Of a stretch of 64,000 nt of DNA, positions 41,420 to 51,490 are shown one piece after another. Under the pieces are notes generated by a model that saw nothing but the letters and a program-made list of their open reading frames with translations, ran no database searches and was not told where the DNA came from. The position numbers and the translations under genes were made by a program. Location: NCBI GenBank assembly GCA_039621445.1, contig CP154955.1, positions 39,812,426 to 39,876,425 on the forward strand. Direction: 5' to 3'. This DNA is from Euglena gracilis. Lineage: Eukaryota; Euglenida; Euglenophyceae; Euglenales. Within the stretch, counting starts at the first letter, position 1. Each line of letters opens with the position of its first letter.

Positions 41420-41680
41420 TTTGCGTGCGGCCAATGGACATGGCAAGGCTGGATTGAGGTTGAGGTTTGCAAAACAACCTCAACCTCAATGTCGCCGGGT
41501 TGGCGATTTTAAACGCAGAGATAAATGACAACTGCCCTACATTTGAAAATTCCAGTTAATTTGCCTGTACAATTTTTTGCCAAGGAGTCCTTTTCCTTTG
41601 CATTTTGACATAAAGGTGACATGGGAAGGATTGAGGCTGCGAAACCTCAACCTCAACCTCAACCTCAATGTCAACCTGAA
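41420..41680. repeat. CAACCT repeats in two similar blocks
   Basis: GACATGG plus GGATTGAGG plus CCTCAACCTCAATGTC occur at 41,437-41,490 and again at 41,617-41,672. The first forms a TTGAGGTTGAGGTT hairpin. The second has four CAACCT hexamers. Confidence 0.7.
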
Positions 41681-42540
41681 CAGCAATCCTGAATTCCTCA
41701 ATCCAACCATGGACATGCGTAAAAAAAAAAAGCTTCCTTTTGACCGGGCTGCAAAAACCTCCAAAATGGCCCGTTTCGGAGTCTTTTTTTCAATTTTGCC
41801 AGATGGAACTCTCCAAAAGGCATAAAAAGTCGAAAAGCACCCAAATGTTTTCCAATGTTTCGCGAACCCCTCCGTATTCCCCCCCCATTGCAGTTAGACA
41901 CCCTGGCCAGAGCCTGAGGTGCCGTTTTGGGAGGGGTTGGTGCACCACAAATGACAACCTCCATTGAAGACATCACCCCCCGAAGAAGTCCTAAAATGAG
42001 CAATTTTGATTTAAGCAAACCAAAAAAAAATGAATGAAACATCAGAAAGGGCACAAAAATTGAAATGAAACAGGGGCCACTTTCAAACATCCATACAAAG
42101 TTGACCAACTGTGGGGGTGACAAACATCCATCCCACTTCCCACCTTATGATTGATTGTTACGATACACTGGCAGGATACGATACAGGGTACGATACAATT
42201 CAAAAAATGTTTTTTTTTAGGCCGGCTTGTGGGGTCGCGCGTGCTCTCTCCGTCTCGCTTTATGGAGTCCAGGGCGGGCGGGCTACCCTTTGTGTGTGCT
42301 GCTTTTGCCGGCTCCACTCCCCTCCTTCGCCTTTTGGCGGATGCCTTTGGCCTGGCGTGTAGGCGTTTTTTTTTTTTGGCGACCGGGGGCTTTTTTTTTG
42401 TTTCTTTTGGTCTGGTTTTTTTTTTGTGGTGGCCGCCTTTTGGTGGGGGGTGGGGGTGTTTCCCTGGTGAACCTCCGCGCTTCGGGTTGCTTTGGTCTTG
42501 GCTTTGCTTGCCTTGGGTGTTGTCTGCGGTGGAGGCTGGG
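41681..42540. other. Unassigned sequence
   Basis: Contains GATACGATACAGGGTACGAT repeats near 42,160-42,200 and T-runs. No credible ORF. Confidence 0.4.
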
Positions 42541-42542
42541 AC

Positions 42543-43303
42543 TTACCATGGTTGGAGGGCATCCTCCACGCGGTCCTTGGCTGCCAGCTGTCGCGCCACG
42601 TGGCGCATGAGTGTCACCGATAGGCCTTCCCGCATCTCTTTCAGGGCCCGTGTCTTTGGCCATCCTCGCAGGTCTGCGGTAGCCCTTTTGGTGACCTCAA
42701 ACAGCACAGACTTGGCAGAGGTCCCCATGCCCCCCCATGTGCTCAGGCCGAAGGGTGAGAAGCCCCACCCCTTCGCCTGACATGGAGGGCCATCTGTCTG
42801 CACTTTCCGGGTTTCCACCTGGCTGCAATGCCGTCGGGCATTTTCCACCACCAGTGGGTGCTCTCCGAGCCCCGCTGGATGGCTGCAGACAAAGTCAACT
42901 GCCACGTGTTTGTTGTCCCCGCGACCAGTTGATGAGGAGAATGTCGGCCGGCCTTCTGTTCGCCAAACACTCTGCCTCCTTCTCCACCGCAATGTTGTAC
43001 CGGGCAGATATCTCCGCAAAGGCATCTCGGAATGCATTGTGTCGTTGGGTGTTTCCGTTCTGCTCGCAGCAGACGAAGTGATCCCCGAAGGGATCGATGG
43101 ACCCTCGACACAACGGGCACCCTGGCAGCGTGACCCCCGAGGGTAGGATGGGCAAGCCGAGCCACCACCGCAGTAGCAGCCGGTATTGGGTGTCCGAGAA
43201 AGCTGTGTGCTGTGCGTTGTTGGGCAAAGTCCGCAGCCATCCCGTTGCCACCGTTCCCTTTTGGCACACCCGCAAAAAAGTCAAAAAATGCCTTGGTATA
43301 CAT
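42543..43303 (-). pseudogene. LINE C-terminal endonuclease fragment, frameshifted
   Basis: The minus-strand frame 43,284-42,895 encodes FSDTQYRLLLRWWLGLPILP, a zinc knuckle CPLCRGSIDPFGDHFVCC, then RRPADILLINW, matching the RPxD strand of a restriction-like endonuclease. The frame then shifts by one base in a GGGG run at about 42,915 and continues (42,543 side) with KHVAVDFVCSHPAG, the second catalytic Asp, and a helical tail LMRHVARQLAAKDRVEDALQ. RT and upstream parts are missing. It lies just downstream (in minus orientation) of the 992-codon ORF but is a different element type. The homopolymer position means the shift could be a sequencing error. Confidence 0.65.
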
Positions 43304-43412
43304 CGCCGCCTCTCGCGGCCGCCCGTCTCTCCAATGCGAGCCCTATCCCGCTACAAAGCGAGTTGGAACCAAAATCATATATCAGCATGTGCAGTTTAGG
43401 AATGTGCACCAC

Positions 43413-43475
43413 ATATCTGACGGGCAGCCGATCTTCCGTACGGAGCCGATTTGAGCCTCCGGGAAGCAGGGGGAC
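43413..43475. repeat. Short dispersed repeat shared with 27,148-27,210
   Basis: ATATCTGACGGGC, GCCGATCTTCCGTAC and TTTGAGCCTCC in the same order as at 27 kb. Confidence 0.5.
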
Positions 43476-43546
43476 ATTCCCGTCCGGAAACTGATCGATT
43501 TGAGATACCCGAAAAAAATTTTATTCAAAGTTTTCCCAGTTAACTG

Positions 43547-43605
43547 GCGATCGGGGATCGTAGGATCCGCGAAGCATGGGAAACATGGGAATGGACAACA
43601 CACCC
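43547..43605. repeat. Terminal motif of the RT-RNase H element (blocks C and A)
   Basis: Block C, GGCGATCGGGGATCGTAGG, overlaps block A, GGATCCGCGAAGCA then CATGGGAATGGACAACAC. Both blocks recur at 61,497-61,587. It lies immediately after the stop of the 992-codon ORF, so it is probably the element's 3' terminus. Confidence 0.6.
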
Positions 43606-43609
43606 ACCG

Positions 43610-46588
43610 TTACCCGTGAAGGATCCCGATGGGGCGGCATTGATGGAAGGAGCGACAGACAGAGGAGAATCGTTCTTCAACAAATTGGTTTGGGAGTGAT
43701 AAGTAGGGGGACAGGTTCCAACGGGAGATCGGGTCAGCAGGTTGGAGGGACGAAGGGCACCAAAGTAGGTGGGCAATGAGTTTGGTACGTATAAGAAAGT
43801 TCAGTAAACGGCGGAGGTCTTTACAAAGGGGTAGGTTCGAGAGGGAGGGAGTGAAGTGCGAAAGGAGGTGGAGAGAGGAAAGGTTGTCACCAATAATAGT
43901 GCAGGGATGGAGACCAGTGTTATGGGCGAAGTGGACAGCTTGTTCCAAGGCAAGCAGCTCGGCACGTTGTTGGGATATGGCTGGGCAGGGGATTCGTTGG
44001 ATTCGGCATCCGACGGTGGGGCAGTAAAGACCGATTTGGCAGCCTTCAGTTGTGAGGGCGGCGTCAACGAAGATGAGGGGGTTGAAGAGGGGAGTTGGGA
44101 TTGGGTCGAAAGCGGTCCAGGGTGTGAGGCCTTGTAAGAGGAGATGGAAGAGGGCCCTCCGGAGTTTTGGAAAGGCGTGGTCGAGCCGGCCAATTGTGTA
44201 CTTTGTCAAGTACCATCCCCGGAGGAACAGGGTTGTTCCACGGTGTGGCCGGTGGAACCACAGCATGTAACCGGTGAGGCGGTCGATTACACGAGGATGT
44301 AGAGGAATATAGGCGCAGAGGAGGCATAGGGCAAGAGCCCTTTGGGATGTGGCAAGGGTGTTTTGGATGGTCCGGTTGCAAAGGTTGAAGACCTTGCCTA
44401 GCCAAGTGATTTCTTGCGTCGGCACAAGGGAGGATTTGGGGGAGATGAGGAGGTTATTTGAGAGAAGGGTAGATGTGATGGTGCCGGTCACGAGGTTGCA
44501 GAGGGAGTACGATGGGGCAAGGACGAGAATGTCGTCATAGTAGGTGAAGATAAAGAAGTGTGTTCCGTTGGTGTACGTCGAAGGGAGGGAGGAAACAGCC
44601 TGATTGATAAGGTCTTGAAGGGTCAGCTGGGCTAGTATGGGGGACATGTTCCAGCCGAAGGGAAGGCAGGGGAAGTAGAAGGAGGAGGTGCGGAAGGCGT
44701 GCTTGGCGGAAGGAGGAAGTTCGAGACTCCAAAAGAAATTGGTGAGGTCGATGGTGGCAGCCCACAGTGTGCCGGGGGGGAATTTTGAGATGGTGTGGGA
44801 GATTTGGGGAAGGGAGGGGAGGTGGAATGGTGGAGGGTTGGAGAATGCGTTCGCCCATCGCAAATCGGCAATAAAGCTGACTTTACTGCTGTTTTTGGGG
44901 TGGATAAAAGAGGCCATGTTGGAGGAGGGGTGGAAGTCCCCCGAAGATCTTGGCAGGGGAAGAAGGAACTTGTCCCGTGCCAAAGAGTGGAGAAGGACAA
45001 AAGTGAGTGGGGAGGGGCGTCGCTGAAGAGATGGTGGTGGTGGATGGTAGAGGAGGGTGTGGATGAGGCTGGGGGGGACAACAGTGTCCCAAATATGGGT
45101 CGGGATGGGATAGGAGCCGCGTTGTCCAAGCCCGCGTTCTGCAAGTTCTTTTGAGGGGGGAGCACAGGTGGCATCGTTGTAATATTTCAGGGTGAGTATA
45201 AGAAGCCAGTTGAGGGAGAGGACGGAGAGGAGGAGAGAGATAAGGCGACCCATGGTAAGGTGCAGAAGCGATGCAGTTTGGAGATCTAGGAGGACATTGA
45301 ACATAATCCGGAGTATATGGTACATACACTTCCTGGATATTGGATGGGGGAGGTTAAGTTTTGACAAACGACCGGCTAGGCCCCACAGTGTATTGCGGGA
45401 GGGTGGATGGTCGTTCTCGTCTCCTTGACTTTTCGAGAGGCGGCGAAGGGTAGGCGTCCGTGGGGATGCAGCCGGCTGGGGTAGTGAGTGCGGTGGTGGG
45501 CAAGTTGTCATGCGGGGAGAGGGGACGGCGGGCCTAGATATCTTGGAAGGGAAGACTTCTTGGAGGGGTAAACAGCCGTGATTGCGTGCGGGGGGCTGGT
45601 GCGGCCGGGCAGCAGCGTAGGCCGAGGGGAAGCGCCAGGTTGTCCCATGTGAGGGTGGACAGTGCACCAAGGTTGTGGGCTGGTACTTGTCCTGCTGGGG
45701 GAAGACGCCCCAGGTGCCGCGTGACCACGCCCAAGGTGTCAGTTGCCGGCGGATAGGTATTGGAAAAGGGCAGTTGGCTGAGGACACTGGCCCGGGGTTG
45801 GGCTGAATGTCGCCGCAGAGAAGAATCCATTTTTTGTTCGGGAAAGTGTAGGGGTTCACCTGGAAAGGTTTAGGGAGGTGTGTGGGGTTTGTCTTTTGTG
45901 CAGTCAGGACGAGAGTGGCCCATTTTTGCGATGTTGTGGAGGTGTTTGGGAAAGGAAACCCCCACAAGAATTTTTCGGTTTGGGAGGAATGGGGAGAAAG
46001 TGCAACCAAGGTCCCTGAAGGAACACATGGGACAAGGGGAAGGGTGTGGCAAATGGCGCAGGAATGTTGTTGGGGAAGGTGTGTAAATGGGAAAGGGAGA
46101 TTGTTTACAACAGTGGTCGGTAAGATTCCACTGGGAGTGGTGGAAGAATGTCCCAGATGTGGAAATGAAAGGAGGGGGGCATTTGGCAGTGAAATGGGGA
46201 AGGGGGGTGTGGGGGAGAAATTTGGATGATGAAAGATTTGTGGGTGAATGTTGGGTCGCTGGGTGTGGATGTGCTGTAAAATGATTTTGTTGGGGGAAGG
46301 AAAAGCAAGGCATCGTGTAAGGACAACACTAGCCCAGGGAGTGCAGTGACAGGAGGGGGACCAGGAGGGGAGAGAGGGAGAGGATGAATTCACCTGCCAA
46401 GAGCTGGTGAAGGTGAACAGCAGCAGAACCAATTTATAGATCATCATCTTCTTGTCAACTTTCGTCTGCAAGTCAAACAGCCAGCTGGAAGTGTTCTGAT
46501 CTCGAACTGGACAGCAGGTTTTGTGTTTTGGAACTTGAACTTCCAACTTGATCATCGGGACCACGTGTTCTTGAACGGCAGCATCCAT
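43610..46588 (-). CDS. 992-codon reverse transcriptase-RNase H polyprotein with 2A-like peptide
   Basis: An uninterrupted ORF, ATG to TAA. Residues 45-62 and 440-470 are hydrophobic (possible membrane segments). The Pro/His/Ser-rich N-terminus has CAIC-x7-C at 177-188. ILLCGDIQPNPGP (residues 255-267) is a 2A-like ribosome-skipping motif, so the N-terminal 266 residues may be released separately. The RT spans about 540-760 with ATIDLTNFFW (Asp614) and TYYDDILVL (Asp685-Asp686). The RNase H spans about 835-955 with all four acidic positions: FVDA (Asp842), RAELLA (Glu877), IGDN (Asp901) and PADP (Asp952). The RT-RNase H order and the WCPSSLQPADPISR ending recall DIRS/VIPER-type (tyrosine-recombinase) elements, but no recombinase, integrase or endonuclease is seen. 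Intact length suggests recent activity. The exact superfamily is unresolved. Confidence 0.8.
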   Translation of the reverse strand: MDAAVQEHVVPMIKLEVQVPKHKTCCPVRDQNTSSWLFDLQTKVDKKMMIYKLVLLLFTFTSSWQVNSSSPSLPSWSPSCHCTPWASVVLTRCLAFPSPNKIILQHIHTQRPNIHPQIFHHPNFSPTPPFPISLPNAPLLSFPHLGHSSTTPSGILPTTVVNNLPFPFTHLPQQHSCAICHTLPLVPCVPSGTLVALSPHSSQTEKFLWGFPFPNTSTTSQKWATLVLTAQKTNPTHLPKPFQVNPYTFPNKKWILLCGDIQPNPGPVSSANCPFPIPIRRQLTPWAWSRGTWGVFPQQDKYQPTTLVHCPPSHGTTWRFPSAYAAARPHQPPARNHGCLPLQEVFPSKISRPAVPSPRMTTCPPPHSLPQPAASPRTPTLRRLSKSQGDENDHPPSRNTLWGLAGRLSKLNLPHPISRKCMYHILRIMFNVLLDLQTASLLHLTMGRLISLLLSVLSLNWLLILTLKYYNDATCAPPSKELAERGLGQRGSYPIPTHIWDTVVPPSLIHTLLYHPPPPSLQRRPSPLTFVLLHSLARDKFLLPLPRSSGDFHPSSNMASFIHPKNSSKVSFIADLRWANAFSNPPPFHLPSLPQISHTISKFPPGTLWAATIDLTNFFWSLELPPSAKHAFRTSSFYFPCLPFGWNMSPILAQLTLQDLINQAVSSLPSTYTNGTHFFIFTYYDDILVLAPSYSLCNLVTGTITSTLLSNNLLISPKSSLVPTQEITWLGKVFNLCNRTIQNTLATSQRALALCLLCAYIPLHPRVIDRLTGYMLWFHRPHRGTTLFLRGWYLTKYTIGRLDHAFPKLRRALFHLLLQGLTPWTAFDPIPTPLFNPLIFVDAALTTEGCQIGLYCPTVGCRIQRIPCPAISQQRAELLALEQAVHFAHNTGLHPCTIIGDNLSSLHLLSHFTPSLSNLPLCKDLRRLLNFLIRTKLIAHLLWCPSSLQPADPISRWNLSPYLSLPNQFVEERFSSVCRSFHQCRPIGILHG

Positions 46589-46599
46589 TCCTCAACTTC

Positions 46600-46870
46600 A
46601 GGATAGTCTTTCCAAACGTATTCCAGTGCTTGGTGTACTTGGTGTACTTCCTTTCGTGAAAAATACAACACACCCGAAGGTGGCGGCAACGTTCTTAGGT
46701 GGTCAGATATTGTACAAAAAAAACCTCAACGGAGACACGATGGAGCATCAGTGGCAAGGTGAGGTGGGGTAGAGAGTGTACTTCCTTTCGTGAAAAATAC
46801 ACTGCAGAACAAGGGATGGGCAGTGCCAATACCTAATTTACTGTCGCGGATCTGCTCGTCTGTGCGAGGT
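46600..46870. repeat. 5' flank of the RT-RNase H element with a direct repeat and block B
   Basis: GTACTTCCTTTCGTGAAAAA occurs at about 46,643 and 46,779, followed by block B (CCTAATTTACTGTCGCGGAT, near 46,833-46,853), which recurs at 61,541-61,561 next to blocks A and C. Confidence 0.55.
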
Positions 46871-46899
46871 TGTGGAGGTGAGAGTAATTTACAATACAC

Positions 46900-47416
46900 A
46901 ACTTGATATCTGTCACAGGGTAAGTGGGCCGTTGTCGACCTTTTTGTGTCTCATGTGTCTTTTTCCGATCTTTGTCGGTCATAACCCACTCGAGTGGTTG
47001 GCGGTGCCTCAAATTACATGGTCCCTGAATGGGCCAGCTTGGTGGGCCAAATCCTGTTTTGTCTTCTTGCGTGAAGATGAAGTGTTTTCAGACCAGGCTT
47101 TTGTGACTCTTCGTTTCTGGGTCGGATACAATGAGAATCGTGTGCAATGCAAATGCAAGCTGTTTTTTATAGAGCAAGGGTGATGGGCCGGTGATGGGGG
47201 GACCGGAGGAGCTGATGAAGTATTCTCAGACCGGTTTTTTGTGTGTCATATGCTGGATTTCCGATCTTTGTCGGTTCTGGCTGCTGTCCCAAATTGTGGT
47301 ATGTTGCTTACATACTATACTGCTGTTCATCATTGTTGTGGGACGGTCTCAGCAGGAGCCTTTGATTTTCAGCAGTCTGCGGGAAACATTCTTTGTGTCC
47401 TCCTGCAAGTTGTGCT
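46900..47416. repeat. Degenerate duplication and probable LINE 3' flank
   Basis: TTTTTCCGATCTTTGTCGGT at 46,960 and ATTTCCGATCTTTGTCGGTT at 47,257, with GAAGTGTTTTCAGACC / GAAGTATTCTCAGACC nearby, mark an imperfect 270-bp repeat. The part next to 47,416 is probably the 3' UTR of the following minus-strand LINE. Confidence 0.5.
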
Positions 47417-50400
47417 TTAATCCAGATTATAAGGTTGATGCGCCAGAACAGGACTTTGCATATCTTCAGATCCCAGGCATTGAGCCCACGACAGTTGTCG
47501 ACCCACTTCTCGGGCCAACACAATGCTTAGTCCTTGCCAGCACTCTGCTTCGCAGGATCTTCTTTCCCAGGGCTCCTTCTGCCCCAGGATGGCTCTGATG
47601 CAGGTCCCCAAAAAGATTCTGCCCTCATCTCCAATGCCACCAAAACAATCCAGGATCAGGGGCACAAATGACCATCCCAGCGTGCTGCAAACATCTTTGT
47701 ACTTTGTCACTTTTTCTTTCTCCTGTCTTTCATGCCACCGTTCCCTGCTTTGATCAGTCACTGGATGGGACGGCGCCAGTGGATGCCGCACTGAGACATC
47801 TATTGCAGCTGGGCCGTTTGCATCGAACCTAGTGATGAAAACATCCCCAGGTCGTCTTCCATCTCCAGTGCCCTCTTCACGCCGAGCAGTATAGCCTGCC
47901 GCCTGTGCCAGCTGTAGGATGAAGTTTTGAATTCCTGCGTGTCGCCGTGCCAAATTGTTTTTTGCGCAACAAACCAGGTGATTCCCTTGATCATCCATCA
48001 CTGTCTCACATCGCGGACACTTTGCCTCCAAACCTTCGTGTGGAGCTGCAACAGTCATCCCCAGAGTCCATTGTAGAACTGCTCGGAATTCTCCTGGGGG
48101 CATCAATGTCTTTTTTGCTGCACAAGGGTTTGCTGCCACCCACGCCAATGCATGAGGTTTCTGTTGGCTCAAAATGCGCACCTTGTCAGCCCCGGTGGAA
48201 TGCGTTACCAGGTCAGCTCCTCGTTTCTCAGAGAGCTTGTCATTCCAGAATTTCTGGGAACTTTCCACTTTCCCCAGGTGAGGAATCCGATTGGAGTCCT
48301 GTAGTATCAAAGTTGTCAAATGACTCTCCCCCGTGATTTGTTCAACTGTGCGACCTGTCAGAACCAAGTTTGATGGTAACAGCTCAAATTCTTTCGGGAA
48401 CGAGACACTGTGTTCTGCTCTTTTGCAAAAATCCAAAATTGCAGCCCATCTGGCCACTGGCCTGGTCTTTGTTGCATCTTGCAGGCCCAGGCCTCCCAGT
48501 CGAATGGGGATGGTGGATTGCTCCCATTGAGCTTCAGTGAGCTGTCTCCCTGCAATGTTGCTCAAACTGTTACGGACCAGGGCAGAGAAGAGCCGTACCA
48601 TATCTTCAGAAGAGCTCAGCGGTGTTCCTCGCAGAAGATCATTTACTTTGCTGCTGGCAATGCACTGGCGCAACAGCTGGAAACGAATGTGGCCAGAAGG
48701 AATGAACTGCAGCAAGTAGCACAATTTTTCACAAGCTTTCAATCTGTCCTGCCAAATGGATCGCGCAAACGTGTCATCTCCCGGGTACGTCACAGGTATC
48801 CCCAGGGCTTTGATTCCAGATCCCTCCACAAAGGATGTTGCCGGTATTCGCTGCAACACAGTGCTTCCCTGTGGCAGTCTGCGAAAGGCATCATTGACGG
48901 CTGGGCCCCACAGCCGACATTTGTCCATGTTGAGACTGACCCCAATTGCAGGACCGTCTGCCAAGAGCATGCGCACCACACGATCCAGCTGTTCCATGGA
49001 TCCAATTAGATGGCAGTCGTCCAGGTACCAGCACTGCCATGGCACCATTTCTGCAATTTTGTTGACCAAAGGTTGCACCGCAATGCAGAAAAGAGCCGGG
49101 CCACAAGGGTCCCCTTGTTGAACTCCCGTTTTGGACCTCAGGCTTGTGTTTCCACAATACAAAGGGGAATGTGAACCATAGCATGATTCAATCCAAGCTG
49201 TCATGTGTGGTACCTGCTGTCGCACTTGATGTAACATGGGTTCCCGTTTCAATTGATTGAAGGCGTTTGCAAAATCCAACTGCAGAACAGCCCATTCTGT
49301 TTTCCCTGCCTTTTGCAGTCCTTGAATAATTTGTTGCAATGCAATACTGGTGAGAGCACAAGCGTCAGAATGGCCTACACCGACTTGCCCAGGCAGCCCG
49401 TCAATCAGCGTGTTTCGTACAGTGGCTTCTTTTAACAGAACTTTTGCAATCAATCGTCTTAAAACTTCTCCTGCCGCAATTGGCCTGGTTCCTTCGTGTT
49501 GCAAATCGTTGCCTGTATGTAGCATCACATTACCGGCAGCATCTGTTTGTGGTTTCTTCTTTCTCAAAGGCGTCAGTCGTGCTCCTGCCAAGATGGACCC
49601 CATTTCCAAAGGTAGACCTTGTTGGATTGCCGAGAAGACAAAGACAGAGATTTCTTCCAGTAAATCATCACCACAGCCTGCAGCCTGTGCGGAGATCAAT
49701 GTTTTGAGATGGTCAGCACGTAGCCCGCTCGGTCCTCCTGCTGTTTCGTTTTTGAAGGACAGAATGGCCCGTCTCACGGCCTTTTTCATGTGGGCGTCTC
49801 CTTCTTGTCCCTCAGGGACTGGCAGGCGCACTCTTCCATCGGGGGGCCCTTTCCCGGGCGGATCTTCTGATGGGTGAAGCAGACGCAAACGCTCACGAAT
49901 TTTTGCATCATTTGCATCTTGGACTCCGTCTGACAACATTGCCTGACACGCCTTTGCCGTTGCCCCTCTTTCCACCAGTTTCTGCATTCTGTTGAGAAAG
50001 GCTTCTTGTTGGATTTCCTCCTCTTTACTTTTTGCTGATCGGGTTTTGACGCTGGATCCGAAATTCGCTTCCGACGGCCTGGACGACTCCCAGCATTCAT
50101 GTACGTCTTTTTCCAGGTACGCCTTGGCTCTGGTACACAGCAACCGCCCAATTCTGGCCCAGTGGGATCGTCCACCTTGACCAGTGCTTGCCAGGACTGC
50201 CTTTGGAAAACACCACAAAGAGTGAAAGGCCTCCCAAGAGCCTTCTTGCCGTAATCGTCTGAACAAGAGGGTCAGGGTTCGTGCCACTTCCCCCAGCGCT
50301 CCTCTGGGGATCACTGTCAACGTGGTCCTTCGGTCATGTGCAATTTCATCCCATGAAGGGCGCAAACCTCTGGGACACGGTCCTTGTAAGGAGTGACACC

Positions 50401-51490
50401 CCCCCAAGTCCACTTCCATACTGCCTTCCACAGGCCCTGGATTCTGCTCCACATCACCATGGGTCAGAACAGCTTCCCCCCGCCCAGTTTTCCCATGGCC
50501 ACGTGCTTTTCTTTTGTGAGCTTCAGATTCCTTCCCGGGGCCCGGGTTCAAGGGAACATCACCGCTGAAAGCCACACCTTCCCTGCCTGTGGCTAGGTGT
50601 TCTTCTGGCACCTGCAGTAATGTGTTCCCTGAGCCGCAAAGAATGTCTTGTAATTCTGTACAATGCTGTACGTGGGACAAGCACCACCCAGAATTTATTG
50701 TTTGCCTTGACCAGCCACACAGGGTGCACTGTACCCAGAAAGCTTCTCTTTCCTTAAAGGGAGCTGGCGTCCCGTCTGGTCCTTTTGCAGGCTCCTCATC
50801 CGCCCGTATTTTGAACATATCTTGCACTTGTTGTTCCACCAGGACGTGCAGGAGATCATATTCCCCACACGGGCCCGCCGTTGGTCCAGGCAAGGGGTTG
50901 ATGTCACCAGAAAAAAGCAGCCCCCAACGGCCCTTGGCCGGTATGTCACGATTTCGTCCCATCTGTTGCCAGTGGTCCAAGACGTTGGTCAGTTTACGTG
51001 CCGCCCGCTCGTGGACCAGCGTACCCCCCTGCTGCCGTCGCTCCTGCCGCTGATGCAGGAATTTTTCCTTCCAGCTGCTGAAAGAGGTTTCCTGCAGTGG
51101 AGCATTTTCCGGGGAATTGGGCGGACCAGACCTCGGCTCCCGGCATTTTTCGTCAAACATGACGCCTGTTGGGTTTAACCACTGGCCTTCCACTTTCCAA
51201 ATCTCTGTGTCAAAGACAGAGAAAATTTTGTATGGGCCTCCTGGTGCTGGCCGTCTTTTTTCTTGCAACGGCGGTTTTTTCTCCCTTCTGGGGGTACCTT
51301 TTTCCATCACTGGGGTTTGGGATTCCCTTTGTCCTTGATCAGGCCCGAATTCCAGAGCAAGGGGGGTAATCAACTCATGGCCGAGTTTTGCTCCAACTGC
51401 AGTTGGGGGGGGTGTATCTTCCCCTCTCCTGGACTTTTGCTGCAGAAAATCTCGGGGGGGGGGGTCTTCAGCACGCACTGAGCCACACAA
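47417..51490 (-). CDS. LINE ORF2 with three 2A-like peptides, RT and restriction-like endonuclease
   Basis: 1,357-residue intact ORF of a non-LTR retrotransposon. 2A-like motifs: FSGDINPLPGP (193-203), FSGDVPLNPGP (308-318) and THGDVEQNPGP (343-353). The last fits the D(V/I)ExNPGP consensus; the first two deviate. Between the first two lies C255-x2-C258-x14-H273-x3-C277, a C2HC finger. RT (about 570-900) has AGGPSGLRADHL, LQLDFANAFN (Asp739), GVQQGDPCGPALF and WYLDD (Asp824-Asp825). The C-terminus has a knuckle C1158-x2-C1161-x9-H1171-x3-C1175 and a PD-(D/E)XK endonuclease: RRPGDVF (Asp1216), AIDVSV (Asp1231) and a Lys/Tyr-rich KVTKYK (1260-1265). Skipping would give an N-terminal piece, a finger protein, a short basic peptide and an RT-endonuclease of about 1,005 residues. 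The start overlaps ORF1 by 121 bases in the -1 frame, implying reinitiation or frameshifting. Confidence 0.88.
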   Translation of the reverse strand: MCGSVRAEDPPPRDFLQQKSRRGEDTPPPTAVGAKLGHELITPLALEFGPDQGQRESQTPVMEKGTPRREKKPPLQEKRRPAPGGPYKIFSVFDTEIWKVEGQWLNPTGVMFDEKCREPRSGPPNSPENAPLQETSFSSWKEKFLHQRQERRQQGGTLVHERAARKLTNVLDHWQQMGRNRDIPAKGRWGLLFSGDINPLPGPTAGPCGEYDLLHVLVEQQVQDMFKIRADEEPAKGPDGTPAPFKEREAFWVQCTLCGWSRQTINSGWCLSHVQHCTELQDILCGSGNTLLQVPEEHLATGREGVAFSGDVPLNPGPGKESEAHKRKARGHGKTGRGEAVLTHGDVEQNPGPVEGSMEVDLGGCHSLQGPCPRGLRPSWDEIAHDRRTTLTVIPRGALGEVARTLTLLFRRLRQEGSWEAFHSLWCFPKAVLASTGQGGRSHWARIGRLLCTRAKAYLEKDVHECWESSRPSEANFGSSVKTRSAKSKEEEIQQEAFLNRMQKLVERGATAKACQAMLSDGVQDANDAKIRERLRLLHPSEDPPGKGPPDGRVRLPVPEGQEGDAHMKKAVRRAILSFKNETAGGPSGLRADHLKTLISAQAAGCGDDLLEEISVFVFSAIQQGLPLEMGSILAGARLTPLRKKKPQTDAAGNVMLHTGNDLQHEGTRPIAAGEVLRRLIAKVLLKEATVRNTLIDGLPGQVGVGHSDACALTSIALQQIIQGLQKAGKTEWAVLQLDFANAFNQLKREPMLHQVRQQVPHMTAWIESCYGSHSPLYCGNTSLRSKTGVQQGDPCGPALFCIAVQPLVNKIAEMVPWQCWYLDDCHLIGSMEQLDRVVRMLLADGPAIGVSLNMDKCRLWGPAVNDAFRRLPQGSTVLQRIPATSFVEGSGIKALGIPVTYPGDDTFARSIWQDRLKACEKLCYLLQFIPSGHIRFQLLRQCIASSKVNDLLRGTPLSSSEDMVRLFSALVRNSLSNIAGRQLTEAQWEQSTIPIRLGGLGLQDATKTRPVARWAAILDFCKRAEHSVSFPKEFELLPSNLVLTGRTVEQITGESHLTTLILQDSNRIPHLGKVESSQKFWNDKLSEKRGADLVTHSTGADKVRILSQQKPHALAWVAANPCAAKKTLMPPGEFRAVLQWTLGMTVAAPHEGLEAKCPRCETVMDDQGNHLVCCAKNNLARRHAGIQNFILQLAQAAGYTARREEGTGDGRRPGDVFITRFDANGPAAIDVSVRHPLAPSHPVTDQSRERWHERQEKEKVTKYKDVCSTLGWSFVPLILDCFGGIGDEGRIFLGTCIRAILGQKEPWERRSCEAECWQGLSIVLAREVGRQLSWAQCLGSEDMQSPVLAHQPYNLD

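Noticed and set aside
42260-42663. Lys/Pro-rich minus-strand ORFs
   Set aside because: Complement of T-runs and GGTGGGGGG tracts; no domain and no natural composition.
44687-45154. Plus-strand ORFs under the 992-codon gene
   Set aside because: Antisense shadows of a minus-strand ORF with clear RT and RNase H catalytic motifs.
48410-49009. 199-codon plus-strand ORF
   Set aside because: Antisense of the LINE ORF2 RT region.
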